The notes: a model not told the origin generated them from the letters alone. A stretch of DNA of 15,200 nt from an uncultured Collinsella sp. (GCA_958407555.1 CATYJC010000034.1:1-15200); one strand, 5' to 3'. Positions 1-8,185 are shown, numbered from the stretch's first letter. Program-made: numbers and translations.

Positions 1-72
1 TTGTCGCTCTGGCGCCCGCTCGCTGGCATCATTGCTAAAACATCGATGTTACCGTGGTCCAAACTAGTCGTT

Positions 73-112
73 GGGGGCGTTCTTGTTTGACCAGTCGTTT
101 AAGAACGTCCCC
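73..112. repeat. Inverted repeat / stem-loop, 12-bp stem
   Basis: Bases 73-84 (GGGGGCGTTCTT) pair with 101-112 (AAGAACGTCCCC). This gives 12 consecutive pairs with one G-T wobble and a 16-base loop. No T-run follows on either strand, so it does not look like an intrinsic terminator. It could be a protein-binding palindrome, a dispersed repeat or a relic of a neighbouring gene's 3' end. The pairing is seen directly; the role is unknown. Confidence 0.55.
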
Positions 113-185
113 GATGACTATTTGAATTGCTAATTTGTGCGGGTTGTGGTTTTGTGACCTGCTGAAATTAAAGATACTGTACAAC

Positions 186-214
186 TGTACGTTAATTCGT
201 CTTCGTAGTATATT
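186..214 (+). promoter_or_regulatory. Weak promoter candidate for the yhgE/pip pair
   Basis: TATATT at 209-214 resembles a -10 box. The position 17 bases upstream falls in a CTGTACAACTGTAC tandem/palindromic motif (185-192 and just before) instead of a good -35 box. A palindrome over the -35 site would suit a repressor operator, but this is inference. Transcription from here would give a leader of roughly 100 bases before the GTG at 322. Confidence 0.22.
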
Positions 215-233
215 GCTACCCGCAAAACTCAAT

Positions 234-275
234 ACCATTGTGCTCTGAGACGCTAAAGCGCTTACGTACAATGGT
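234..275 (+). repeat. Nested inverted repeat in the yhgE leader
   Basis: ACCATTGT (234-241) is the exact reverse complement of ACAATGGT (268-275). A second small palindrome, CGCTAAAGCG (251-260), sits inside it. If transcription starts near 220 this would fold in the 5' untranslated region. It argues mildly that the real start codon lies downstream of 275, because the alternative in-frame starts at 238 and 271 fall inside the structure and have no ribosome binding site. Confidence 0.4.
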
Positions 276-321
276 TATCGATAGTACGATTCGATTCAAC
301 GACAGGATGGATGGTCCAAGC

Positions 322-3087
322 GTGAGTCTCGGCAGCAAACTATCCAATGCAAAGGTCTCCTTTGCGATATTTAAGCGCGACATTAAGCGACTGCTTGTGA
401 ACCCCGTCGCCTTGGTGGTTACCCTTGGCGTGTGCGTTATTCCCTCGCTGTATGCCTGGTACAACATCGTGGCCAACTGGGATCCGTACGGAAACACCCA
501 GGGCATCAAGATTGCCATCGCCAACAACGATCGGGGCACCCAAAACGACCTGGTGGGCGAGCTCAACGCGGGCGATCAGGTCGTCGATCAGCTCAAGGAG
601 AACGATCAGCTGGGCTGGACCTTCGTCGATTCTGCGGCCGATGCCAAAGAGGGCGTCGAGAGCGGTGAGTACTATGCGGCCATCGTAGTCCCCAAGAACT
701 TCTCGGATAACCTGGTTTCGATGCTCGACGGCAACTACCATCAGCCCAAGCTTACGTACTACGTCAATGAGAAGAAGAGCGCTATTGCGCCCAAGGTTAC
801 CGACACCGGTGCAAACACCATCGAGGAGCAGATCAACTCGGAATTTGTCTCCACGGTGGGCGAGACCGTTGCCAGTATTGCCAAGGATGCCGGAGTCGAT
901 TTAAAGGACAAGGCAACCCAGACTCAGGATTCGTTGGCCGGTTCGGTATCAGAGGCTTCCGATACGTTGGGCGAAGTGCGTGATTCGATTGGCGACATGA
1001 ATGCCGCCATCGATAAGACGAGTGGTTCCATTGCCTCGGCAGATGCGGCACTTGCCGGTCTGCAGGGTCAGGCGCCGTCGCTGACGCAGGCGATCTCCCA
1101 GGGCAATGACCTGCTGGGCGAGGCTCGCGCCACGGCGGGCAACTCTGTCGCCTCGCTCTCCAAGGCGCTCTCGGAAGGCAGCCTTGCGCTCACCAAGACG
1201 TCAGCCTCTGCGAACGCTGCCATCGGCAAGCTGACGGGCACGGTCACATCTACGACCACCCGTATCGACAACTCGCTCGAGTCTCTCCAAGCGACGATCG
1301 ACCACAATAAGGCCGTTATCGGGCACTTAGAGATTCTCGCCAATGACACGTCGACAGGTTCCGAGGAAATTGACGCGCGCATTGTATCGACCATCGATTT
1401 GCTTCGAGAGCAGAATGAAAAGCTTCAGAGCATCAAGGACGGTCTGTCCGCGCAGTCGAGCGCCATGGCGAATGACGCAGCGGCTGTCTCGGGTGCCAGT
1501 GACGCTATCAATAACGCAATTCATACCGGTGCGACCAACCTTGGCCAAGCCCAGACGGACTTGGGCCAAAACGCGCTGCCGAAGGCCTCGAGCGCGCTCG
1601 ACTCTTTTGCTGCCGTTTCGGGCGACCTGACCGGTATCGTCTCGGGTATGACACCTACACTTGCAAATGCGCGCGGCACGTTGGCGCAGCTTAGCGCTAC
1701 GCTCGGCCAGGCCAAGACCACGCTGTCCCAGACCGATTCCTCGCTTGCCAAGGTCCAGGACAAGCTTGCAACCGCCGCCAATGACATCGCGGCGCTGCAG
1801 ACCTCCGAGTCCATGGGCGAGCTGGCCGATCTGATGGGCGTCGATGTCAATGACGTGGCAGATTTCATGGCGTCTCCGGTTGAGTTGACGTCCAAGTCAA
1901 TCTATCCGGTCAAGAGCTTTGGCTCGGGCATCGCTCCCTTCTACACCAATCTGGCGCTTTGGGTGGGCGGCTATGTGCTCATCGCCATTTACAAGCTCGA
2001 GGTCGACCGTGAAGGTGTTGGCAGCTTTACGGCGCGCCAAGGCTACTTTGGCCGCTGGTTGCTCATGGTGATCCTGGGCGCGTTGCAGGCCATCATCGTT
2101 ACGGTAGGCGATCTGGTGATTGGCGTGCAGTGCGTCAGCCCGCTGCTGTTCGTGCTGGGCGGCATCGCCATTTCGTTCACCTACGTCAATATCATCTATG
2201 CGCTGTCCACCACGTTTAAGCATATCGGCAAGGCTATCGGCGTCATTCTCGTCATCGTGCAGATCCCGGGTTCGTCGGGCATGTACCCCATCGAGATGAT
2301 GCCCGGCTTCTTCCAGTGGCTGCACCCGCTGCTGCCCTTTACCTACGGCATCAATCTGCTGCGCGAGACGGTCGGCGGCATGTATTCGTTCAACTACCTG
2401 TTTAACCTGTGCATTCTGGGCGTGTTCTTGATCGTGGCGCTCTTTATCGGCCTGCAGCTGCGTCCGCTGCTGCTCAACCTTAACCTGCTCTTTGATAAAC
2501 AGCTCTCCACGACCGGTATGATGATTTGCGAGTCCAACGACCTGCCGCGCCAGCGCTACTCGCTGCGCACGGCCATGCGCGTCATGCTCGATTCCGATTC
2601 GTACCGTCGCGAACTGCTCGATCATGCGGTCGCCTTTGAACATCGCTACCCGTACTACATCAAGGGCGGTTTTGCCGCCGTGGTGGGCGTTCAGGTCCTG
2701 CTCTTTGTCCTGTCGACGGTTCTCGATATCGACAATAACGGCAAGATCATCCTGCTTGTCATTTGGATCATCTCGGTTATTGCCATCTGCGGCTGGCTTA
2801 TCAATATCGAATATATCCGAGCGAGCCTCAATACCCAGATGCGCATCTCGGCGCTTTCGGATGAGGACCTGCGTCGCGAGATGCGCGAACACACGGCCGC
2901 CATTCCTGCCGCCCGCCACATGTTTGGCCTCAACGCCAGCGAGCGTGGTGCCAAGGGCGGCGATCAGTCCACGGGCCGCTTGCCGCATATCGGCTCGCAC
3001 CATAAATCTCAGGGCAGCGACAGCACAGCCACAAATGATGGAGATACCACCGCGCTTGGCAAGCACTCCAAAGGAGGTGAGGCATAA
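322..3087 (+). CDS. YhgE/Pip-family membrane protein with extra C-terminal membrane module
   Basis: The product is a 921-residue member of the YhgE/Pip family (phage infection protein of Lactococcus; related to YueB/EsaA of type VII secretion). Its substrate is unknown. One N-terminal membrane helix (about residues 29-50) is followed by WDPYGN, the family's N-terminal signature. A Ser/Ala/Asp/Lys-rich region with heptad character (about 190-510) looks like a long coiled coil outside the membrane. The signature YPVKSFGSGIAPFYT (around 530) leads into a block of about six helices (541-715). After this the family usually ends, but this protein continues for about 200 residues, with two more helices (about 783-800 and 810-830) and a hydrophilic Gly/Ser/His tail. 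The start is uncertain: GTG at 322 fits best, with a weak GGATGG upstream; ATG 307, ATG 271 and TTG 238 are in frame. The stop touches the next gene's ATG, so the two are co-translated. No ABC ATPase lies nearby. Confidence 0.85.
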   Translation: MSLGSKLSNAKVSFAIFKRDIKRLLVNPVALVVTLGVCVIPSLYAWYNIVANWDPYGNTQGIKIAIANNDRGTQNDLVGELNAGDQVVDQLKENDQLGWTFVDSAADAKEGVESGEYYAAIVVPKNFSDNLVSMLDGNYHQPKLTYYVNEKKSAIAPKVTDTGANTIEEQINSEFVSTVGETVASIAKDAGVDLKDKATQTQDSLAGSVSEASDTLGEVRDSIGDMNAAIDKTSGSIASADAALAGLQGQAPSLTQAISQGNDLLGEARATAGNSVASLSKALSEGSLALTKTSASANAAIGKLTGTVTSTTTRIDNSLESLQATIDHNKAVIGHLEILANDTSTGSEEIDARIVSTIDLLREQNEKLQSIKDGLSAQSSAMANDAAAVSGASDAINNAIHTGATNLGQAQTDLGQNALPKASSALDSFAAVSGDLTGIVSGMTPTLANARGTLAQLSATLGQAKTTLSQTDSSLAKVQDKLATAANDIAALQTSESMGELADLMGVDVNDVADFMASPVELTSKSIYPVKSFGSGIAPFYTNLALWVGGYVLIAIYKLEVDREGVGSFTARQGYFGRWLLMVILGALQAIIVTVGDLVIGVQCVSPLLFVLGGIAISFTYVNIIYALSTTFKHIGKAIGVILVIVQIPGSSGMYPIEMMPGFFQWLHPLLPFTYGINLLRETVGGMYSFNYLFNLCILGVFLIVALFIGLQLRPLLLNLNLLFDKQLSTTGMMICESNDLPRQRYSLRTAMRVMLDSDSYRRELLDHAVAFEHRYPYYIKGGFAAVVGVQVLLFVLSTVLDIDNNGKIILLVIWIISVIAICGWLINIEYIRASLNTQMRISALSDEDLRREMREHTAAIPAARHMFGLNASERGAKGGDQSTGRLPHIGSHHKSQGSDSTATNDGDTTALGKHSKGGEA

Positions 3088-5277
3088 ATGAAGAACATCC
3101 TGCATCTGTTTAAGCGCGATGTCCAAAACGTGTCTCGCTCCGTGATCGGCTTGGTTGTCGTGATGGGCCTCATTATCGTACCGTGTCTGTACGCGTGGTT
3201 TAACATCGCCGGCAGCTGGGATCCGTACGGCAACACCGGCAATCTTAAGATCGCCGTGGTCAACACCGATGAGGGTTACGAGAGCGATTTGATCCCCGTC
3301 GAGGTTAACGTGGGCGAAAACGTGACCGCCACCCTACGCGGCAACGAGAGCTTCGATTGGGTTGTGCTCAACAATCGCGAAAAGGCTATCGAGGGCGTTA
3401 AGTCGGGCGCGTACTATGCTGCCGTCGTTATCCCCAAAACGTTTAGCGCTGACATGATGACGCTTTTCTCGACCGACGTGAAGCATGCCGATATCGAGTT
3501 CTACGAGAATCAGAAGGCCAACGCCATTGCGCAGATCGTGACCGAGAAGGGTTCGAGCGCCGTCCAGAGCCAGGTTAACGAAACTTTTACCGAGACCATT
3601 ACGAGCATCGGTCTTAAGACGGTGTCCAGCCTGCTCGATTACATGAGCACCGACCAGGTCAGCAACTTTATCGCCAACCTGTCCTCGACGCTCGGCGATT
3701 CGATTGAGGACCTGCGAGACGTTCAGGCAAATGCTTCGTCGCTGGCGGGCATTTTGAGCTCCACGTCCGATTCGCTGACGTCGGCGAGCGGCATGCTCAA
3801 GCAGACCGGATCGACCGAGGAGTCGGTGAAGCAGCTCATGCAGCATGCCGAGAGCGGTATTGCCGATTCCGAGCAAGCGCTCAAGTCCGCCAGCGATGCA
3901 ATCGATGCCGCTATTGATGGGAGCGCAGGTTCGTTCGATAACGTTTCTACCGAGCTCGCAAAGGCATTCGACGCTGCAAACCTGCATGTCAATCTTACGG
4001 TGCGTCAGCTCAACGATGGCGCAGCGTCACTCAAGAACCGTGCCGACGAGATTGATGCCACGGCGAATGAGCTCCGTAGTCTTGCTGGCCAGGTGAGTAA
4101 CGATAAGCTCAAGGCAGGGCTTGAGGACGCGGCTGCCGAGCTTGACAAAACCGCGGCGGAGTACCGCAACAATGCCAATGAGCTGACGAACATCGCGACG
4201 TCGCTCACGAACAGCATGGCCGAGGTCAACAGCTCGCGTGCCGAGGTCGATCAGGCCATCGCTGATGCCAAGGCCGGCATCGCGGGTGCCAAATCCGATT
4301 ACGATTCCACGTTCTCGGTTAAGGCCAAGGAGCTCAAGAAGACGGTTTCGGGCATTCTGGACTCGCTTGATGGCATCTCGGGCGACCTGGATAGCGCCGT
4401 AGGCGGCCTGACCGACGCATCCGGTTCGCTGGCAAAGGGCCTCTCCAAGGCTGCAAGGCTCGTCAACAAGGCTTCCGATCAGCTGGGCGAGGCGTCGGAC
4501 AAGATCAGCGCCTTTAAGGACGAGCTTGATAGCGCTCTGATCTCGGGTGACCTGGCCATGATTAAGACAATGATTGGCAGCGACCCCGAGGGCCTCGCCG
4601 TGTCGCTTTCCGGCCCTGTCGCACTCGACCGCAAGCCGGTCTATCCGATCCGCAACTACGGTTCGGCCATGGCGCCGTTCTACACGATTCTGTCGCTCTG
4701 GGTCGGCTCGATTGTTCTGGCGGCCATGATGAAGGTCTCGGTTGACGACGAGCTTATCAACGAGCTCATTCCCGTGCGCCTGCACGAGATCTACTTGGGC
4801 CGTTATCTGTTCTTTGGCGGCCTGGCCTTGCTGCAGGCGACGCTCGTGTGCGCGGGCGACATTCTGTTCTTTGGTATTCAGTGCGACGACCCGCTGCAGT
4901 TTGTGCTGGCGGGCTGGGTCGCGAGTCTCGTGTTCTCCAATATCGTCTACACGCTTACGGTATCGTTTGGAGATATCGGCAAGGCCCTCGCCGTCGTGCT
5001 GCTGGTCATGCAGGTCGGCGGTTCGGGCGGTACGTTCCCCATCGAGATGACCGGCCCCGTGTTCCAGGCGATCTACCCGTTCCTGCCGTTTACTCACGGC
5101 ATCAACGCCATGCACGCCGCCATGGCCGGTGCCTACCATATGGAGTACTTGATTGAGCTGGGTATCTTGGCGAGCTACCTGATTCCGTCGCTGGCCCTGG
5201 GCGTCGTCTTCCGCCGCCCGGTCATCAAAGCCAACGACTGGATCATCGAAAAGCTTGAAAGCACGAAACTTATTTAG
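3088..5277 (+). CDS. YhgE/Pip-family membrane protein
   Basis: The product is a 729-residue YhgE/Pip protein, a paralogue of its upstream neighbour. Residues about 17-40 form the N-terminal helix and are followed by the shared WDPYGN motif. Residues about 190-480 are Ala/Ser/Asp/Lys-rich with heptad spacing, consistent with a long extracellular coiled coil. PVYPIRNYGSAMAPFYT (from about 517) opens the C-terminal block of roughly six helices (531-720), including FPIEMTGPVF and PFLPFTHGIN, which match the upstream protein closely. It ends soon after the last helix and lacks the neighbour's 200-residue extension. A near-perfect Shine-Dalgarno sequence (AAGGAGGTGA, 3071-3080) lies inside the end of the upstream gene and fixes the ATG at 3088. 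The pair may form a hetero-oligomeric envelope complex; this is inference. Family members have been linked to phage adsorption and type VII secretion, but no secretion genes are visible here. Confidence 0.9.
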   Translation: MKNILHLFKRDVQNVSRSVIGLVVVMGLIIVPCLYAWFNIAGSWDPYGNTGNLKIAVVNTDEGYESDLIPVEVNVGENVTATLRGNESFDWVVLNNREKAIEGVKSGAYYAAVVIPKTFSADMMTLFSTDVKHADIEFYENQKANAIAQIVTEKGSSAVQSQVNETFTETITSIGLKTVSSLLDYMSTDQVSNFIANLSSTLGDSIEDLRDVQANASSLAGILSSTSDSLTSASGMLKQTGSTEESVKQLMQHAESGIADSEQALKSASDAIDAAIDGSAGSFDNVSTELAKAFDAANLHVNLTVRQLNDGAASLKNRADEIDATANELRSLAGQVSNDKLKAGLEDAAAELDKTAAEYRNNANELTNIATSLTNSMAEVNSSRAEVDQAIADAKAGIAGAKSDYDSTFSVKAKELKKTVSGILDSLDGISGDLDSAVGGLTDASGSLAKGLSKAARLVNKASDQLGEASDKISAFKDELDSALISGDLAMIKTMIGSDPEGLAVSLSGPVALDRKPVYPIRNYGSAMAPFYTILSLWVGSIVLAAMMKVSVDDELINELIPVRLHEIYLGRYLFFGGLALLQATLVCAGDILFFGIQCDDPLQFVLAGWVASLVFSNIVYTLTVSFGDIGKALAVVLLVMQVGGSGGTFPIEMTGPVFQAIYPFLPFTHGINAMHAAMAGAYHMEYLIELGILASYLIPSLALGVVFRRPVIKANDWIIEKLESTKLI

Positions 5278-5371
5278 TGCAACAGCGTGACATCGACGAA
5301 ACATCGAGGTTTACTCTGCCGACGCTTTAGTGGGCTGGATTGCGTGGGCTGCTTGGTTGTTGCTACAGTAG

Positions 5372-5406
5372 CGGGGCGTGCCGGGGGTCCGGTGCGCCCC
5401 GTTTTT
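5372..5406 (+). terminator. Rho-independent terminator of the yhgE/pip pair
   Basis: Bases 5372-5384 pair with 5389-5401 over 13 bp (two G-T wobbles) around a GGGT loop, followed by TTTTT and then ATTT. It stands 95 bases after the second Pip gene and in front of the next gene's probable promoter. Confidence 0.9.
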
Positions 5407-5408
5407 AT

Positions 5409-5437
5409 TTGACCATGAGGCGGCACGCAGCCATACG
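5409..5437 (+). promoter_or_regulatory. Candidate promoter of the EamA permease
   Basis: TTGACC (5409-5414) matches five of six -35 positions. A 17-base spacer separates it from CATACG (5432-5437), which matches only three of six -10 positions. It lies immediately after the terminator and about 40 bases before the start codon, where a promoter is needed. Confidence 0.35.
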
Positions 5438-5477
5438 CGTGCGGACACCACGCCCAGATTGAGTGTGAGGATGTTCC

Positions 5478-6461
5478 ATGGCCCAATACGCTGCCAACGA
5501 AATCGAAAACATGCCCGATAGCCCTGTGGCCCGTGAGGATTTGGGCGCGGGCGGTATTCCCAGGGGCGCCGGCGCACGCTCCCCGCTGTTCTGGAAAGTT
5601 TTGCTACTTTCGGTGGCGGTCATCTGGGGCTACTCCTTTACCACTATGAAGGACGCACTCGGCACCATTCCGGTGTTCGAGCTGCTCTATGTACGCTTTC
5701 TGCCTGCAGCGTTGGTCATGTTTGCCGTCTTCCACAAGCGCATCACTGCACATTTCAACGCTCGCAATCTGATCGTTGGCCTGAGTATGGGCGTGCTCAT
5801 GTGGGCGGCCTATGCGTTGCAGACGGTCGGTCTGGCATATACTACGGCGGGCAAGAATGCTTTTTTGACGGGCACGTATTGCATCCTCGTGCCGTTCGCG
5901 AGCTATTTTCTGAGCGGAGAAAAACTCACCCGCTATAACCTGGGCGCGGCACTGCTGTGCTTGGCGGGCATTGGCTTGGTGGCGCTCGATAGCGTCGAGT
6001 TCAACATCGGTGACGTCATTACGCTGGCAGGCGCGGTCTTCTTCGCCATCCAGATGGCGGTGACCGCCAAGTACGGTCGCAAAATGGACATCAACGTTAT
6101 CACGTTTTGGATGTTTGTGGGCAACGGCGTGCTGAGCCTGGTTTCGTCGCTGTTATTCGAGACCCAGGCGCCTCTGTCCGTGTGGACGCCGAACTTTATC
6201 GGTGTGATGGCGTTTCTCTCGGTGGGCTGCACATGCGTGGCTCTGCTCATCCAAAACGTCGGCCTGGCGCATGTCCCGGCTTCGACGGGCTCACTGCTCC
6301 TTTCGATGGAGTCGCCTTCGGGCGTGTTGTTTTCGGTGCTGCTGATGGGGGAGGCGCTCACCTCGCGCCTGCTCGCCGGCTTCGTGCTTATCTTCCTGTC
6401 GATTATCTTGAGTGAGACTCACTTCGATTTTTTGCGCAAAAAGCCGCGCCCGCAATTGTAA
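5478..6461 (+). CDS. DMT-superfamily EamA permease
   Basis: The product is a 327-residue inner-membrane transporter of the drug/metabolite superfamily with two EamA repeats and about ten helices. A hydrophilic N-terminus of about 36 residues precedes the first helix. The WGYSF element at residue 50 is the usual signature of helix 1. The first repeat runs to about residue 168 and includes QTVGLAYTTAGKNAFLTG. The second spans about 176-316 and includes AHVPASTGSLLLSMESP, the typical second-repeat counterpart. Members export or import amino acids, metabolites or drugs. The substrate cannot be read from sequence. The ATG at 5478 is chosen because TGAGGA (5466-5471) lies six bases upstream. The gene appears monocistronic, flanked by terminators at 5372-5406 and 6474-6499. 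Confidence 0.9.
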   Translation: MAQYAANEIENMPDSPVAREDLGAGGIPRGAGARSPLFWKVLLLSVAVIWGYSFTTMKDALGTIPVFELLYVRFLPAALVMFAVFHKRITAHFNARNLIVGLSMGVLMWAAYALQTVGLAYTTAGKNAFLTGTYCILVPFASYFLSGEKLTRYNLGAALLCLAGIGLVALDSVEFNIGDVITLAGAVFFAIQMAVTAKYGRKMDINVITFWMFVGNGVLSLVSSLLFETQAPLSVWTPNFIGVMAFLSVGCTCVALLIQNVGLAHVPASTGSLLLSMESPSGVLFSVLLMGEALTSRLLAGFVLIFLSIILSETHFDFLRKKPRPQL

Positions 6462-6473
6462 ACAACTTGTTGC

Positions 6474-6499
6474 GCCGCCCTCCCGGGGCGGCATTTTTT
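6474..6499 (+). terminator. Rho-independent terminator after the EamA permease
   Basis: GCCGCCC (6474-6480) pairs with GGGCGGC (6486-6492) around a five-base loop. A single A and then six T residues (6494-6499) follow. It begins 12 bases after the permease stop. Confidence 0.9.
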
Positions 6500-6525
6500 A
6501 TGCGTCGCCCTTAAAGTTGTACCTT

Positions 6526-6547
6526 GCACTTTATGCTATCAAAGTGC
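6526..6547 (+). promoter_or_regulatory. Palindrome upstream of the M20 amidohydrolase, possible operator
   Basis: GCACTTT (6526-6532) and AAAGTGC (6541-6547) form a perfect 7-bp inverted repeat with an eight-base spacer. It lies 30 bases before the start codon, over the likely promoter. TTGTAC (6517-6522) and TATGCT or TATCAA (6532-6542) resemble promoter elements, but their spacing is wrong for a standard pair. A repressor or activator site is possible; the role is inference. Confidence 0.35.
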
Positions 6548-6577
6548 TTGCTGCAAAAACGTTACTGGAGGGCATCT

Positions 6578-7876
6578 ATGGCACCAGCTTTGTCCGATTT
6601 TCAACCGCAACCAGCGCCCAAGGCTACCGCAGCGGCGCAGGCCGCTATCGGTGACGGTCTTGTTGCAGAAGCTCAGACTTTTGCAGACGAGCTTGCTGTG
6701 TGGCGACACGATCTACACCAGATGCCCGAGCTGGGTAACAACCTTCCGCAGACGTCCGCCTTTATCCAGGCGCGTCTGGACGAGATGGATATTCCCTATG
6801 CCGTGCTTGTCGACGGCTCCTGTGTCGTTGGCCTTATCGGTGCCGGCGCGGCAGCTGCTGCTCGGGGTAACGGTACGTGCACGGACAAGCAGGCCGGTAC
6901 GGTCATCATGCTCCGCGGCGACATGGATGCCCTTCCCGTTGCCGAGGAATCCGGCGAGCCCTTTGCATCCACCAATGGCTGCATGCATGCTTGCGGTCAC
7001 GATATGCACGCGACGGCGCTGCTTGGTGCGGCTCGTATGCTCAAGGCCCGCGAGTCCGAGCTGCTCGACGCCAACGCCACGGTTAAGTTGCTGTTCCAGC
7101 CGGGCGAGGAAACCTTTGAGGGTGCCCGTGCTGCCATCGTCGACGGTCTGCTGCAGAACCCACGCCCCCAGGCCGCCTTTGCCATGCATGTCAATAGCCA
7201 GTCGCCGCTTGGCCTGGTGCTCTACGGCAGCCCGGCGCTCTCGGGCGTGTACGGTTTTCGCATCACGCTTCAGGGCAAGGGCGGCCATGGCTCGAGCCCC
7301 GAGATCTGCATCGACCCCATCACGGCCGGCGTCCATGTGCATCTGGCGCTTCAGGAGCTCATCTCCCGCGAGGTGCCGGCGGCCAAGGAGGTCGCGCTTA
7401 CCGTTGGCAAGTTCGCCGGCGGTCAGGCCGCAAATGTCATCCCCGACACTTGTGTGCTCGAGGGAACGCTGCGCGGATTCGACGTTGAGCTCATGGAGCG
7501 CCTCAAGACCCGCATCGCGGAGGTCGTCAAAGGCGTTGCCACGACCTATCGTACGCCGGCGACTATCGAGACGCTCTCGGATGTTCCGCCGCTGGTACTC
7601 GATGACAATATGACCCAGGCTTCACTTGGCTATGTGGGTGCGACGCTGCCCAAGGCCACCTTCCTGCCGCTGTTCCACGCCATGGCGAGTGAGGACTTTG
7701 CGCTTATCTCGAGTGAGATCCCGAGTGCGTACTTTACCGTGGGCGCTGCCGTGACTGATACGGACGAGCATTTTGCTCAGCATCATCCCAAGGCACGTTT
7801 TAGCGATGCCGAGCTTCCCCTTGGCGCCGCGGCTTATGCCGCCGTCGCTTTGGGCTACATCGCCGACCACCGGTAG
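6578..7876 (+). CDS. M20-family metallo-amidohydrolase (N-acyl-amino-acid hydrolase type)
   Basis: The product is a 432-residue cytoplasmic peptidase/amidohydrolase of the M20D type (relatives include hippurate hydrolase, N-acetyl-diaminopimelate deacetylase and AbgA). It would cleave an acyl or aminoacyl amide bond using a two-metal centre. Visible elements in order: WRHDLHQMPELG (about residue 41); LRGDMDALP; HACGHDMHA with Cys139 and His141; FQPGEE with Glu177 and Glu178; His204 in AMHVN; GGHGSSPE of the dimerisation domain; ANVIPD; ASEDFA; and a His pair (402-403) in HHPKARF. All expected metal and catalytic positions are present. The start ATG 6578 has GGAGGG five bases upstream; the 18 in-frame codons before it have no ribosome binding site. 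The exact substrate is not predictable. The gene is followed directly by a transporter remnant, which may once have supplied its substrate. Confidence 0.92.
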   Translation: MAPALSDFQPQPAPKATAAAQAAIGDGLVAEAQTFADELAVWRHDLHQMPELGNNLPQTSAFIQARLDEMDIPYAVLVDGSCVVGLIGAGAAAAARGNGTCTDKQAGTVIMLRGDMDALPVAEESGEPFASTNGCMHACGHDMHATALLGAARMLKARESELLDANATVKLLFQPGEETFEGARAAIVDGLLQNPRPQAAFAMHVNSQSPLGLVLYGSPALSGVYGFRITLQGKGGHGSSPEICIDPITAGVHVHLALQELISREVPAAKEVALTVGKFAGGQAANVIPDTCVLEGTLRGFDVELMERLKTRIAEVVKGVATTYRTPATIETLSDVPPLVLDDNMTQASLGYVGATLPKATFLPLFHAMASEDFALISSEIPSAYFTVGAAVTDTDEHFAQHHPKARFSDAELPLGAAAYAAVALGYIADHR

Positions 7877-8076
7877 CACCCAATCTTGCTACTCGTTTGT
7901 TTAAGATGGTCGGCGGCACCGTGGGCGCCATCGTTTCGGGTGTGCTGTCCGATGCCACGGGCTCTTTTGCGAGCACCTGGATTGTCTGCTTGGTGTGCTC
8001 GGTGGCTATGTTGGTGTTTCTGCTGGCGTCTGAGCCCATCGCCGCCAAGCTGCGTGCAAGCGTGGCGGGGGAGTAG
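7877..8076 (+). pseudogene. Remnant of an MFS transporter C-terminus
   Basis: Immediately after the amidohydrolase stop, an open stretch of 66 codons ends at TAG 8074-8076. Its translation reads PNLATRLFKMVGG, then TVGAIVSGVLSDATGSF, then a hydrophobic helix, and ends in a charged tail (EPIAAKLRASVAGE). This is the usual end of a 12-helix major facilitator: a G/V-rich helix, the helix 11-12 linker with SDATGS, a final helix and a short tail. Nothing encodes the first ten or so helices, and the frame differs from that of the amidohydrolase. A deletion fusing the end of a transporter gene to the amidohydrolase locus is the simplest reading. A 56-residue product from ATG 7906 is possible but has no ribosome binding site. 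Confidence 0.6.
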
Positions 8077-8113
8077 ACGTCCGTCGCTCTTTTCTGTTTG
8101 CCCCGTTCTGTTT

Positions 8114-8173
8114 GTGGCCGCCCTGGAAGCCGAATGGATGCTCGTACCATCATTCGGTTTCCAAGGCGGTCAC
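8114..8173. repeat. Palindrome 1 of 3: 23-bp imperfect stem-loop
   Basis: Bases 8114-8136 pair with 8151-8173 over 23 positions, with two G-T wobbles and one C-A mismatch, around a 14-base loop. The core around the loop (8129-8158) matches the corresponding part of palindrome 3 (8271-8300) at 22 of 30 positions by eye, so the two appear related. No T-run follows. Confidence 0.7.
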
Positions 8174-8185
8174 GGGCCTACGAAA

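Larger units (their letters stand above)
1..321. other. Gene-free leader upstream of the first YhgE/Pip gene
   Basis: No convincing gene is visible on either strand. The open frames entering from the left edge close by about position 90 and show no recognisable C-terminus. The stretch is clearly richer in A and T than the rest of the window, as expected of a promoter region. It contains a 12-bp stem-loop (73-112), a weak promoter candidate (186-214) and a second inverted repeat (234-275), each listed separately. YhgE genes often sit beside a TetR-type regulator, but none is visible here. Confidence 0.5.

Noticed and set aside
238..321. Upstream starts (TTG 238, ATG 271, ATG 307) for the first Pip gene
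   Set aside because: None has a ribosome binding site, and 238 and 271 fall within an inverted repeat. The choice of GTG 322 is nevertheless only moderately sure.
322..5277. Type VII secretion locus suggested by YueB/EsaA-like proteins
   Set aside because: No WXG100 protein, EssC-type ATPase or other secretion component is present in the window, so only the family link is stated.
1897..5304. Long - strand frames (1897-3126 and 4027-5304) opposite the Pip genes
   Set aside because: Their His/Gln/Asp/Arg-rich, low-complexity translations are typical antisense shadows of membrane and coiled-coil coding sequence.
5278..5371. Possible small gene or RNA after the second Pip gene
   Set aside because: Short frames only, no ribosome binding site. 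The ACATCGA direct repeat (two copies near 5290-5310) is too short to mean anything.
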